Shown here piece by piece: positions 44,207 through 52,647 of a DNA stretch of 64,000 bases. A model generated the notes under the pieces. It did not search any database. It had not been told where the DNA came from and worked only from the letters and a program-made list of their open reading frames with translations. The stretch's first letter is position 1, and each line of letters starts with the position of its first letter. Origin of the DNA: Mesobacillus selenatarsenatis SF-1 (GTDB taxonomy: Bacteria; Bacillota; Bacilli; Bacillales; Cytobacillaceae); assembly GCF_000813125.1 (NCBI RefSeq), contig NZ_BASE01000134.1:1-64000 (forward strand), given 5' to 3'. A program made the translations under genes and the position numbers.

Positions 44207-45205
44207 ATGAAAAAAAGAAAGTTTCTTTTGTTCACTGCATTGATGCTGGTTCTTTCAATGGTACTGGCTGCATGTGGTGGCGGCGACTCTAAAGAAGAGG
44301 GCGGCGGAGAAGGAAAATCAGAAGAAAAGCCAAAATACATGAGCATCCTTACTGGTGGGACCGGTGGTACATACTTCCCGTTGGGCGGATCATTTGCCAA
44401 AATTGTCTCTGATGCAACTGGGGTTAGCACGAACGCTGAAACAACAGGTGCTTCTGCAGAAAACATGCAGAGCATTAAAGACAATAAAGGTGAAATCGCC
44501 TTCACACAAACTGACATCGCTTCCTACGCAACTGAAGGAAAGTTAATGTTCGATGGAAACAAAATCGAAAATATCAAGGCAATCGGAACATTGTATCCTG
44601 AAACTATCCAAATCGTTACAACAGAAAAATCAGGAATCAAATCAGTAGAAGATCTTAAAGGCAAAAAGGTCTCAATCGGTGCACCAGGTTCTGGTACGGC
44701 AGCGAATGCTGAACAAATCCTTGAAGTTTACGGTCTTTCACTGGATGATATCGAAAAGCAGGACTTGAGCTTTGATGAATCAGTAAACGGCATTAAAGAT
44801 GGGAACATCGATGCGGCATTCGTAACGGCTGGAACACCTACAGCAGCTGTAGAAGAACTTTCTGCAACTGAAAAGGTAGTTATTGTTCCGGTTGAAGCTG
44901 ACAAAGCTGAAGAGCTTATCGAAAAGTATCCTTACTATGCTAAAGAAGTAGTACCTTCTGGAACATACAAACTTGGTTCAGAAGTGCCGACAGTGGCAGT
45001 TCTTGCGATGCTTGTTGTAAAGGCAGACCTTTCTGAGGATCTTGTCTATGACATTACAAAGTCGATCTTTGAAAATCTTGACCAGGTAACACACGCAAAA
45101 GCAAAGCAAATCAAGCCGGAAAATGCTCTAAACGGTGTTGGCATTGAAGTGCACGCAGGTGCCCAGAAGTACTATGATGAAAAAGGTATTAAGGCAGCTG
45201 AGTAA
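44207..45205 (+). CDS. TAXI-family TRAP transporter solute-binding lipoprotein
   Basis: A 332-residue extracytoplasmic receptor. The signal peptide has lipobox VLAAC (Cys about 23), a Gly/Glu linker follows, then the TAXI domain beginning SILTGGTGGTYFPLGGSFAKIVSD with ENMQSIKDNKGEIAFTQTDIA. It captures the ligand (often glutamate or another carboxylate) for the fused TRAP permease encoded at 45919. ATG 44207 follows AAGGGGG. A TTGACA (44138-44143) lies upstream with a poor -10. Two hairpins separate it from the membrane genes. Confidence 0.93.
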   Translation: MKKRKFLLFTALMLVLSMVLAACGGGDSKEEGGGEGKSEEKPKYMSILTGGTGGTYFPLGGSFAKIVSDATGVSTNAETTGASAENMQSIKDNKGEIAFTQTDIASYATEGKLMFDGNKIENIKAIGTLYPETIQIVTTEKSGIKSVEDLKGKKVSIGAPGSGTAANAEQILEVYGLSLDDIEKQDLSFDESVNGIKDGNIDAAFVTAGTPTAAVEELSATEKVVIVPVEADKAEELIEKYPYYAKEVVPSGTYKLGSEVPTVAVLAMLVVKADLSEDLVYDITKSIFENLDQVTHAKAKQIKPENALNGVGIEVHAGAQKYYDEKGIKAAE

Positions 45206-45318
45206 ATGTTTTAATATTACCGGATAGTGCCCATAGAGGGTATTATCCGGTCAATTCATCTAAACCAAAAGGCTTTTCGCAAAGGAAGGCTATATGGATT
45301 AAAACCCAGGCAGGTAGA

Positions 45319-45350
45319 CCGAACTTCCAACCGGTCTATTTTTTACTGTT
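45319..45350 (+). terminator. Hairpin after TAXI gene
   Basis: Stem TAGACCG/CGGTCTA followed by T6. An extra stem ACCGGATA/TATCCGGT lies at 45218-45252. Both probably limit transcription into the permease genes. Confidence 0.7.
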
Positions 45351-45398
45351 ATAAAGAAAGTACTCCATCGGAGACATTGGACAGGCGAGGCTAGTGAT

Positions 45399-45932
45399 AT
45401 GAATTTAAAATGGATTAAATCAAAATTCTTCGTTCTGTTAACCCTCATCATTTTTTTTGCAATTATCTCAATCAATATCCCTTATAAACAAGCTCTAGTT
45501 TTTCATGCACCTGAAAGTAATGATATACTCTGCTATGTACCGATTGATACAGGGGAAGCCTTTAAAATAAAGTATAAGCACTCGATCCATCTTTCAGATG
45601 TGATTGAAAGCTACAAAGTTACCGAAAGCCATAAAATCAGGCAATACGAACTGGAGTATGAGGATTTTGCTATCGGTATGCCATCTGAAGTCGCGGATGG
45701 AGAGAACTTTGAAATGAAGGATGGCAAGTACTATATTACGAATATGAACAGGGAATTTTCGCATTTCGATATGAGGCTTGGCCAGGTCCGGGCAAACCAC
45801 ACCCTGATTTTTGAAGACATAACGTACCCGTTGTCCAAGGCGATTGAACCAGGGACAAGGGTACGGATAAAGATTGAGGAAATTAGTTTATTGAAGCAAT
45901 TGGAAGGAGTGAATATCCTTGACGACAAATGA
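45399..45932 (+). CDS. DUF1850 protein
   Basis: A 177-residue protein with one N-terminal helix (about 9-27) and an extracytoplasmic DUF1850 domain (FKIKYKHSIHLSDVIESYKV, YEDFAIGMPSEVADGENFEM). The family nearly always accompanies TAXI-type TRAP transporters and is thought to be an accessory subunit; its mechanism is unknown. The 3' end overlaps the permease gene by 14 bases, indicating coupling. Confidence 0.88.
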   Translation: MNLKWIKSKFFVLLTLIIFFAIISINIPYKQALVFHAPESNDILCYVPIDTGEAFKIKYKHSIHLSDVIESYKVTESHKIRQYELEYEDFAIGMPSEVADGENFEMKDGKYYITNMNREFSHFDMRLGQVRANHTLIFEDITYPLSKAIEPGTRVRIKIEEISLLKQLEGVNILDDK

Positions 45933-47877
45933 AGAAATGGTATCTCAAGAAAAACAACAAGAGCTTCTGGAAAAATATGACCCGGAGGCTGCAACTAGAA
46001 AATTGGCAGGTAAGATGGGATGGATTGTTTTCTTCGGGCTTCTGGCTTTCTCAGTATTCCAGCTATACACTTCCATATTTGGTGTCCTTACTGCCCAACT
46101 CCAGCGTTCGATTCACCTGGGATTCGCTCTCGCGCTCATTTTCTTGCTGTTTCCAGCAAGGAAGAAGAATCTTAAAGTAAAAAAGGTTGCATGGTACGAC
46201 CTGCTATTGGCTGTGCTTGCTATTGCAGTTGGGGCCTATTGGCCAGTGATGATAGACGAACTCGTCAATCGTGTCGGGCGATTGACACCAACGGATTTCT
46301 ACATTGGTATTGCCGCTATCCTGCTGGTACTGGAAGCGACACGAAGAACGGTCGGCTTGCCGATCACGATCATTGCAGCTTTATTCATGGTTTACGCCCT
46401 TTTTGGACCGTATATGCCTGGATTCCTGGCGCATAGAGGTCTTGATCTGGAATCTCTCGTCCAGACAATGTTCTTTACTACTGAGGGTATTCTGGGAACT
46501 CCTTTGGGTGTTTCATCAACATTCATCTTCCTATTTTTATTGTTCGGTGCATTCCTGGTAAAGACGGGTGTTGGTCAATATTTCAATGATCTCGCTGTTG
46601 CCGTTGCAGGAAAAAGTACTGGAGGACCAGCAAAGGTTGCGATTTTTTCCAGTGCCCTTCAAGGAACAATCAGTGGAAGCTCAGTGGCTAACGTTGTGAC
46701 ATCGGGGTCATTTACGATTCCGATGATGAAAAAGCTTGGCTACCGCAAAGAATTCGCCGGTGCCGTAGAAGCAGCGGCATCAACAGGAGGACAGCTAATG
46801 CCTCCAATCATGGGAGCGGCAGCGTTCCTGATGGTTGAATTCATCGGTGGCGGAATTACTTACTGGGAAATTGCCAAGGCAGCTACAATCCCTGCGTTGC
46901 TTTATTTCTCTGGTATATGGATTATGACTCATTTTGAAGCGAAAAGGATCGGTCTGCGAGGATTGTCTGATGAAGAAATGCCTGACAGAAAAGAAGTCCT
47001 TAAAAAGATTTATCTTCTATTGCCTATCCTGATTGTTATTATATTGATGGTAAGCGGAATGAGTATCATGCGTGCTGCCTTGTGGTCGATTCTATCCACA
47101 ATTGTCGTCAGTGCTTTCAGCAAAGAGACGCGAATTGGTTTCAAAGATGCGATCGATGCACTTGTCGATGGAGCGCGGACTGCACTGGGAGTTGCGGCAG
47201 CTACAGCTGCTGCAGGTATCATTGTTGGGGTAGTTACTAAGACTGGTCTTGGACTGAAGCTTGCAAATGGCTTGCTCGATCTTTCTGGTGGTTACCTAAT
47301 TCCTACTTTGATGCTGACTATGGTCGCCGCAATCGTTTTAGGTATGGGTTCTCCAACCACGGCTAACTACGTTATCACTTCAACAATTGCTGCACCGGCC
47401 ATAATTTTACTTGGTGTACCGGATTTATCAGCTCACTTATTTGTTTTCTATTTTGGTATTATTGCCGATATTACGCCTCCAGTTGCTCTTGCAGCATTTG
47501 CGGCGGCAGGAGTTTCCGGTGGAGAACCGCTGCGTACCGGTGTGAATTCGGCCAAGCTCGCGATAGCGGCATTTATCATACCTTATATGTTCGTGTTATC
47601 TCCTGAACTTCTTATGATCGATACAACCTGGACAGAATTAATTTGGGTGGTATTCTCGGCCATTTCTGGTATGCTTGCCATTGGAGCAGGGGTCATTGGT
47701 TACTGGTTAAGGAAATTGCAATGGTGGGAAAGAGTGCTGGGAATCGTAGGCGGTATTATGCTGATTTATCCAGAAGGAATGTCGGATATAATCGGTCTCG
47801 GTCTTTTTGTACTGCTTGTTGCACTTCAGTTAATTATTAAAGATAAAGATTCAGTGAAACCAAAGCCAGCAAATTAA
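45919..47877 (+). CDS. TRAP transporter fused permease (DctQM type)
   Basis: A 652-residue membrane protein of about 16-18 helices that fuses the small 4-helix and large 12-helix TRAP subunits. Landmarks are GGPAKVAIFSSALQGTISGSSVANV, GAVEAAASTGGQLMPPIMGAAAFLM and GMGSPTTANYVITSTIAAPA. It is a Na+- or H+-coupled secondary importer. TTG 45919 follows AAGGAG inside the end of the DUF1850 gene. Last gene of the transporter group. Confidence 0.93.
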   Translation: MTTNEEMVSQEKQQELLEKYDPEAATRKLAGKMGWIVFFGLLAFSVFQLYTSIFGVLTAQLQRSIHLGFALALIFLLFPARKKNLKVKKVAWYDLLLAVLAIAVGAYWPVMIDELVNRVGRLTPTDFYIGIAAILLVLEATRRTVGLPITIIAALFMVYALFGPYMPGFLAHRGLDLESLVQTMFFTTEGILGTPLGVSSTFIFLFLLFGAFLVKTGVGQYFNDLAVAVAGKSTGGPAKVAIFSSALQGTISGSSVANVVTSGSFTIPMMKKLGYRKEFAGAVEAAASTGGQLMPPIMGAAAFLMVEFIGGGITYWEIAKAATIPALLYFSGIWIMTHFEAKRIGLRGLSDEEMPDRKEVLKKIYLLLPILIVIILMVSGMSIMRAALWSILSTIVVSAFSKETRIGFKDAIDALVDGARTALGVAAATAAAGIIVGVVTKTGLGLKLANGLLDLSGGYLIPTLMLTMVAAIVLGMGSPTTANYVITSTIAAPAIILLGVPDLSAHLFVFYFGIIADITPPVALAAFAAAGVSGGEPLRTGVNSAKLAIAAFIIPYMFVLSPELLMIDTTWTELIWVVFSAISGMLAIGAGVIGYWLRKLQWWERVLGIVGGIMLIYPEGMSDIIGLGLFVLLVALQLIIKDKDSVKPKPAN

Positions 47878-47915
47878 TGAACGGGGAAAGGAGTCCTTTT
47901 ACAGGGCTTCTTTTT

Positions 47916-48137
47916 TTAGCTTGATTTAAGCAGTTTGCGTCTTTCGGGCATAACAGAAAGTATGTTTTCCTTTTTGAACAGGCGATCTGCGTTTCTGAGA
48001 AAACAGAAAGCTTTAAAATAACGATCATGTATTTCTTTTACGATAATCCGCCGATGGGTAATTTGGTTATTAGCTGCGAGATAAATCATCTCGACAGGAA
48101 GGTTTTCCTTAAATGATTTTGCAATAAGGCCATTCAT
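47916..48137 (-). CDS. Short WYL-like protein, probable SOS gene
   Basis: A 73-residue protein. Its main part (PVEMIYLAANNQITHRRIIV, then DRYFKAFCFLRNADRLFKKENILSV) resembles an isolated WYL-type ligand-binding domain without the usual helix-turn-helix. ATG 48137 follows AAGGAGTG. Its promoter TTGAAT-N18-TATAAT carries a LexA-type box between -35 and -10, so induction by DNA damage is expected. It diverges from the NUDIX gene. Family assignment by pattern only. Confidence 0.65.
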   Translation of the reverse strand: MNGLIAKSFKENLPVEMIYLAANNQITHRRIIVKEIHDRYFKAFCFLRNADRLFKKENILSVMPERRKLLKSS

Positions 48138-48166
48138 GCGCTCTCACTCCTTTTATTTCTATTTAC

Positions 48167-48196
48167 ATTATACCCGAACATTCGTTCTTTATTCAA
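48167..48196 (-). promoter_or_regulatory. SigA promoter of the WYL-like gene
   Basis: On the minus strand, TTGAAT (complement of 48191-48196), 18-base spacer, TATAAT (complement of 48167-48172). Confidence 0.75.
48175..48188. promoter_or_regulatory. LexA (DinR) box 1
   Basis: CGAAC-ATTC-GTTCT, against the Bacillus box CGAAC-N4-GTTCG or GTTYC. It lies exactly between -35 and -10 of the WYL-like gene promoter. Confidence 0.7.
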
Positions 48197-48204
48197 TCTT
48201 TTTT

Positions 48205-48218
48205 AGAACGTTTGTTCG
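48205..48218. promoter_or_regulatory. LexA (DinR) box 2
   Basis: AGAAC-GTTT-GTTCG; its complement CGAACAAACGTTCT fits CGAACRNRYGTTYC at 13 of 14 positions. It overlaps the probable -35 (TTGTTC, 48212-48217) of the NUDIX gene. Confidence 0.75.
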
Positions 48219-48265
48219 TAAAAACTTAAAGTGAGATATGGTATTATTTAGAAGGGGGTGTACTC

Positions 48266-48883
48266 ATGGAAAACGAATTACTTAAGGTGTTTGATCAACA
48301 GGGAATTTGTATTGGTACTGCTACGAGGTCGGAAGTTCATAAAACAGGACACTGGCATGAAACCTTTCATTGCTGGTTTACCGAGCGGATAGACAATGAA
48401 GAATTTCTTTTCTTCCAAGTCCGCAGTTCAGCTAAAAAAGATTATCCTAATTTGCTGGATATTACCGCAGCGGGACATATTCTTGCTGATGAAAGTCCTG
48501 TGGATGGCTTAAGAGAAGTGAAAGAGGAACTTGGGATAGATCTTGCCTTGGAGGAATTGCATTCATTAGGAATGATCAAAGATTCTTTGAACAGTCCTGG
48601 ATTTATCGACAACGAATTATGCCATGTGTTTTTGTATGAACAACCTCAACCTTACGATAATTACAAGCTGCAAAGAGAAGAGGTATCGGGTATCATGATG
48701 GCGAGCCTTACGGAATTTGAAGATCTTTGGTTTGGTAAGAAAAAGAAAATAAAAGTTGAAGGTTTCCTTGCGAGCGTGAATAATGAAAAGAAATCACACA
48801 GCATGCTTGTGACCAAGAAAGATTTTGTCCCACATGAAGATACATATATCGAAAGTGTAATTAAGGCAATTAAAAAATTATAG
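48266..48883 (+). CDS. NUDIX hydrolase
   Basis: A 205-residue NUDIX protein. The Nudix box is recognisable as GHILADESPVDGLREVKEELGID (about residues 71-93), with the REVKEEL metal-binding helix intact. The N-terminal VFDQQGICIGTATRSEVHKTGHWHETFHCWF resembles isopentenyl-isomerase-like NUDIX proteins. It hydrolyses a nucleoside diphosphate-linked compound; substrate unknown. ATG 48266 follows AAGGGGG. A LexA-type box covers its promoter region, suggesting SOS control and perhaps a nucleotide-sanitising role. Confidence 0.88.
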   Translation: MENELLKVFDQQGICIGTATRSEVHKTGHWHETFHCWFTERIDNEEFLFFQVRSSAKKDYPNLLDITAAGHILADESPVDGLREVKEELGIDLALEELHSLGMIKDSLNSPGFIDNELCHVFLYEQPQPYDNYKLQREEVSGIMMASLTEFEDLWFGKKKKIKVEGFLASVNNEKKSHSMLVTKKDFVPHEDTYIESVIKAIKKL

Positions 48884-48911
48884 ATTAGGGTATTTTTACG
48901 TAAAAATTATA

Positions 48912-48940
48912 TTGACATTCCTATTAATCCAGTATATATT
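48912..48940 (+). promoter_or_regulatory. SigA promoter of tRNA-Val
   Basis: TTGACA (48912-48917), 17-base spacer, TATATT (48935-48940); perfect -35, one mismatch in -10. Confidence 0.8.
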
Positions 48941-48976
48941 AGTAAATGTCCTCACTACGTGGGACAATGCTAAAAC

Positions 48977-49049
48977 GATTCCTTAGCTCAGCTGGGAGAG
49001 CGCTACCTTGACAGGGTAGAGGTCGCTGGTTCGAACCCAGTAGGAATCA
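48977..49049 (+). tRNA. tRNA-Val (anticodon GAC)
   Basis: 73-nt cloverleaf. Acceptor stem GATTCCT/AGGAATC (48977-48983 with 49042-49048), anticodon stem CTACC/GGTAG with anticodon GAC at 49010-49012, T-loop GGTTCGAACCC. CCA is not encoded. It is an isolated gene with its own promoter and terminator; only one strand folds. Confidence 0.95.
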
Positions 49050-49053
49050 TACT

Positions 49054-49096
49054 AAAAAGCTTCAATCCTTATATTAAGGGTTGAAGCTTTTTTTTC
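49054..49096. terminator. Terminator of tRNA-Val / catalase
   Basis: Stem AAAGCTTCAA.../TTGAAGCTTT with inner pairs CCTT/AAGG, followed by T8; A run on the left for the opposite strand. Confidence 0.9.
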
Positions 49097-49111
49097 TTTC
49101 AATAATGATGT

Positions 49112-49966
49112 TCACATCAAATTTGGCGGGATCTGTTCAGTGCGCATAACCGCAGGTGGTGTATTAAAAATATAAGGAGGTGATGGTTTAAGTTTTGGCT
49201 TTGGCCCAAATGGAGCAGGATTTTGTACATACTGGAATGTACCTAGGCCGTCCATGCTAGGTCCGCTTGCCCATCTGCCGGCCGCACTTTCGTCTCCCTC
49301 TGAAAGGTTAAACAGCACGTAGGAAACTTCCTGTTTTTCCAGGTGTTTCGGGAAGGTGCTTGGCACCACTACGTTTTCCTTTGCTTCCAATTCTTTTATG
49401 GCTGCGATCCACTGATTCTGGTGCATTGTGTCCCTTGCAAGCAGCCAGGATAGCATATCCCTTACTCCACGGTCCGTCGTTTCATAATATAACCTTGCGA
49501 CCTGGAGCCTTCCTTGAGACTCAGCATTAAGGTTTGCCCTGAAGTCGGCCAGAAGGTTCCCGCTCGCGGCAATGTAATCTGCCGTCCAGCGGTTTCCGAC
49601 ACTGTCCGCAGGCATTGCTCCCAATCCTGATACGATGATATGTTGGGGATTCATTCCGCCTAAGATTGCATTCATTACCGGATCCTTTGCCGCTTCTTCT
49701 TGTGCGCCAACGGGTGCGCCATCTAAAAGCCTGGCTATCATGGTGGACAGCATTTCAATATGGGCCAGTTCTTCTGTCCCGGTATCCATCAAGAGATCAC
49801 GATACTTTCCATCACCTCGAGTATTCCATCCCTGGAATAGATATTGCATTGCAACAGAAATTTCCCCGAATTGTCCTCCGAGAACTTCTTGAAGCTTTTT
49901 AGCATAGACAGGATCAGGCCTTTCTGGTTTTGCTTGGTATTGTAATTCTTTTACATGGTAAAACAT
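49112..49966 (-). CDS. Manganese catalase (KatN/YjqC-type)
   Basis: A 284-residue non-heme dimanganese catalase that dismutates hydrogen peroxide. The ferritin-like helices carry the expected ligands: GEISVAMQYLFQG (Glu), TEELAHIEML (Glu and His), and the later pair in NLNAESQGRLQVARLYYETTD with DTMHQNQWIAAI (His). The C-terminal 60 residues are Pro-rich. ATG 49966 follows GGGAGG; upstream GTG/ATG codons are not favoured. A SigK promoter directly upstream makes it a spore-coat-type catalase, as known for YjqC and CotJC in Bacillus. Confidence 0.93.
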   Translation of the reverse strand: MFYHVKELQYQAKPERPDPVYAKKLQEVLGGQFGEISVAMQYLFQGWNTRGDGKYRDLLMDTGTEELAHIEMLSTMIARLLDGAPVGAQEEAAKDPVMNAILGGMNPQHIIVSGLGAMPADSVGNRWTADYIAASGNLLADFRANLNAESQGRLQVARLYYETTDRGVRDMLSWLLARDTMHQNQWIAAIKELEAKENVVVPSTFPKHLEKQEVSYVLFNLSEGDESAAGRWASGPSMDGLGTFQYVQNPAPFGPKPKLKPSPPYIFNTPPAVMRTEQIPPNLM

Positions 49967-50002
49967 CCTATTCCTCCCGAAAACAATTTTGCATTCCACT
50001 TT

Positions 50003-50029
50003 TATGATATGGGCAATTCAATATTAGGT
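50003..50029 (-). promoter_or_regulatory. SigK promoter of manganese catalase
   Basis: On the minus strand, AC (complement of 50028-50029), 16-base spacer, CATATCATA (complement of 50003-50011), an exact fit to CATANNNTA, about 37 bases before the start codon. Confidence 0.65.
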
Positions 50030-50238
50030 AACTTGCCCATGCAAAAGACGGGGAGAATCATTGAGGCTGTCATTCTTGAATGAATAGCTCATTTATTTAA
50101 TAAAACTGCAATAGAATGGAAAAGGAGCAGTTTATCACCTCTTTAAATTTAAGTTAATCTTTCAATTTTAATGCCAAACAGAAATAGGGGGGATGACCGA
50201 TATTCTTTTTTAATAGAAAAGTAAAGTCGCCTATTGAA

Positions 50239-51324
50239 GTGATCCACGAAAACTTGCAAAGAAGGCAAAAAGTAAGTTTGGCTAAAAACCCCTCAGAAGA
50301 AGAGAGAAAAATCATTCGCGAGATAAAGAAGAAGACTGAAGAACTAAACATAAACAATATTACTAGAACGAAAGCTTATCTGGATTTTTATAAAGAGCAT
50401 CCGGAAATCCACTGGGTATTCCTGGCCCATATGGTCTCAAGGAATGGCGGTTGGAGCATGACGGATTTAAAAGCTGAGCTTTTAGCAAGGCTGTTATCTA
50501 AAAGGGAAAAAAGCTCCTATTTTTCTTTCCTAGAACGAGGGAATTGGCTTATTTTCCAGGATGCCTATCCACAGCTGCTGCTTTACGAAGAAAGTCTCAA
50601 AAGGAAAGAACCGCTATTCAGACTGCTTCCCCACTTTAATGTTTCAATCTTTATAGAGACGATCTGGGATTATTACTGGAGCTTTTCCAATTCATCTCTG
50701 CTCACATTTGGACTGATTATTAATGAACAGAACTATATCGAAAATAGAGTCATCAAGAATCAGGAATATATTAAAGGTGTATTCAGTACCCTGGAGTTTG
50801 AATTACAGGATTTATTATCCTTCAATCAAATTCTTTTCCCTTATAATGATTACGGTGTGACTAAATTGGCCGGACAGACAGTAAACCAGTTCGAATCATT
50901 GCACGAACGTATCCAGTTAGGAAAGAGACTGTATACCATCCTTTTTGATATACATGTTTTGAAAAAGGTGGAAGAGTGGGCCGTGGCACACCCACATACC
51001 GGTTCACGAAAAGATTACTGGCCACATATTTTTAATGATGTACACGAAGGAATGCCTGGGCTTAAATATCAAATAAAATTGAGTTCCTGTAAGCTTAAAT
51101 CCGGAGCAAGACGAATCTTTAGCCCGACACTTGAAAATGTATGGAAAAACGTTAAACACCAGGAAGCTGAGAAGGGCGAGTGGTTTAGTAATTTTAAAGT
51201 ATTAGAGTATCTTAGAGAGATAGAGGGACCATCACTTGGCAATATTGAATACGATTACTGTCAAACACTTGAAAAGTTGGAACTTGCTGCTTTTGCTAAA
51301 AAAATCATTTCGATTCTTGATTAG
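50239..51324 (+). CDS. DUF2515 (YppC-like) protein, possible N-terminal frameshift
   Basis: A 361-residue soluble protein of the DUF2515 family (YppC in Bacillus subtilis), function unknown. It is seen as TRTKAYLDFYKEHPEIHWVFLAHMVSRNGGWSMTDLK and the repeated FLERGNWLIFQDAYPQL segment. In this reading it starts at GTG 50239, which lacks a ribosome site. ATG 50193, immediately after AGGGGGG, opens MTDILF and stops after a T6 run. Removing one T would join it to this frame and add NRKVKSPIE. Either a sequencing or biological frameshift, or a true GTG start. It lies between the catalase and the TPP riboswitch. Confidence 0.8.
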   Translation: MIHENLQRRQKVSLAKNPSEEERKIIREIKKKTEELNINNITRTKAYLDFYKEHPEIHWVFLAHMVSRNGGWSMTDLKAELLARLLSKREKSSYFSFLERGNWLIFQDAYPQLLLYEESLKRKEPLFRLLPHFNVSIFIETIWDYYWSFSNSSLLTFGLIINEQNYIENRVIKNQEYIKGVFSTLEFELQDLLSFNQILFPYNDYGVTKLAGQTVNQFESLHERIQLGKRLYTILFDIHVLKKVEEWAVAHPHTGSRKDYWPHIFNDVHEGMPGLKYQIKLSSCKLKSGARRIFSPTLENVWKNVKHQEAEKGEWFSNFKVLEYLREIEGPSLGNIEYDYCQTLEKLELAAFAKKIISILD

Positions 51325-51423
51325 CAGTCAAGATATTAGATATAAGAGTAAATGGTTTATTTTTCTAGACGAATCATAAAACTTTATATATAGTAGAGAT
51401 GACAATTGGAGATTTGGAAATGT

Positions 51424-51507
51424 AGGGGAGCCGGTAGTGCCGGCTGAGATAGTATCCATAGATGCTGACCCTTTAACCTGATCTGGTTCGTACCAGCGTA
51501 GGGAACA
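51424..51507 (+). promoter_or_regulatory. TPP riboswitch (THI element)
   Basis: Contains the conserved thi-box parts AGGGGAGCC, CGGCTGAGAT, ATGCTGACCCTTTAACCTGA and GCGTAGGGAA in order. It lies about 140 bases upstream of the substrate-binding protein gene, so thiamine pyrophosphate should shut off the operon. A T-rich segment (51521-51532) and a possible hairpin with GCGCTTGGGATTCCC around 51551-51576 may be the expression platform. Confidence 0.95.
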
Positions 51508-51645
51508 TCTTCTGATAGACGTTTTTTCGTTTATTATGGATTTTTTCATGCGCTTGGGATTCCCTGAGCGCATTTTTTATTTTTATGAACATTACCCATC
51601 CTTCTTTTCCACCTTCATTGTCAAAATAAGAGAAGAGGGGATAGT

Positions 51646-52647
51646 ATGAAAAAATTATTTATTTTGTTTTTTGTATTTTTATTCGTCACGAATCTGGCTG
51701 CCTGTTCATCAAGTCAGTCTTCAACGGAAAAGGGAGGAACATTAAAGAAGGTATCAGTAGTGCTTGATTGGACACCGAATACGAATCATACCGGTATCTA
51801 TGTCGCAAAAGAAAAAGGATATTTCAAGGAGCATGGGTTGGACGTAAATATCATACTTCCGGGAGAAGCAGGGGCTGACCAGCTTGTCGCGTCAGGAAAG
51901 TCTGAATTCGGAGTAAGTTATCAGGAAGGGATTACCCAGGCGAGAATCCAAGGAATTCCGATCGTTTCACTTGCCGCTGTTATCCAACATAATACTTCTG
52001 GATTCGCCTCACCAAAAGCTAAAAATATTGTTTCTCCAAAGGACTTTGAGGGCAAAACGTATGGCGGCTGGGGATCACCAATTGAAAAGGCTGTAATCAA
52101 TTCGTTGATGAAACAAGAAAATGCTGATGTGGAAAAAGTTAAAGTTATAAATATGGGTGACGCTGACTTTTTTACAGCAGTGAATCGTGATATTGATTTT
52201 GCCTGGATTTACTATGGTTGGACAGGGGTTGAGGCGGAAATTCGTAATGAGCCTATCAATATGGTTTATTTAACTGATTACACAAAGAAACTTGATTACT
52301 ACACACCAGTCATTACCACGAATGAAAAAATGATCAAGGAAGATTCAGAAACAGTCAAAGCGTTCATGGCCGCGCTTACAAAGGGTTATGAATTTGCGAT
52401 TGAGCAGCCAGCTGACAGTGCTGATATTTTGATAAAGGCTGTACCTGATTTGGATGGAGAGCTCGTGAAGAAAAGCCAGGAATGGCTTTCCCCTAGATAC
52501 CAGAATGACGCAGAACGCTGGGGGGAGCAAAAGCTGGAGGTTTGGCAGAATTACAGTGAATGGATGTTCGACAATGGCCTTTTAGAGAAGGAATTAGAAG
52601 CTGAAAAAGCTTTTACAAATGAGTTTTTACCAAAGAGGGGGAAATAA
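51646..52647 (+). CDS. thiY: Thiamine-precursor ABC transporter, binding lipoprotein ThiY
   Basis: A 333-residue lipoprotein of the NMT1/THI5-like fold that binds the formyl-aminopyrimidine precursor of thiamine in known systems. Lipobox LAAC (Cys about 20), then SVVLDWTPNTNHTGIYVAKEKGYF and ADQLVASGKSEFGVSYQEG, both family marks. ATG 51646 follows AGAGGGG. It is the first gene of the TPP-controlled operon. The stop TAA overlaps the next ATG. Substrate inferred from family and riboswitch. Confidence 0.9.
   Translation: MKKLFILFFVFLFVTNLAACSSSQSSTEKGGTLKKVSVVLDWTPNTNHTGIYVAKEKGYFKEHGLDVNIILPGEAGADQLVASGKSEFGVSYQEGITQARIQGIPIVSLAAVIQHNTSGFASPKAKNIVSPKDFEGKTYGGWGSPIEKAVINSLMKQENADVEKVKVINMGDADFFTAVNRDIDFAWIYYGWTGVEAEIRNEPINMVYLTDYTKKLDYYTPVITTNEKMIKEDSETVKAFMAALTKGYEFAIEQPADSADILIKAVPDLDGELVKKSQEWLSPRYQNDAERWGEQKLEVWQNYSEWMFDNGLLEKELEAEKAFTNEFLPKRGK

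Noticed and set aside
47837-48028. Second minus-strand frame overlapping the WYL-like gene
   Set aside because: It overlaps the 3' end of the TRAP permease and the better supported 73-residue gene, with no ribosome site.
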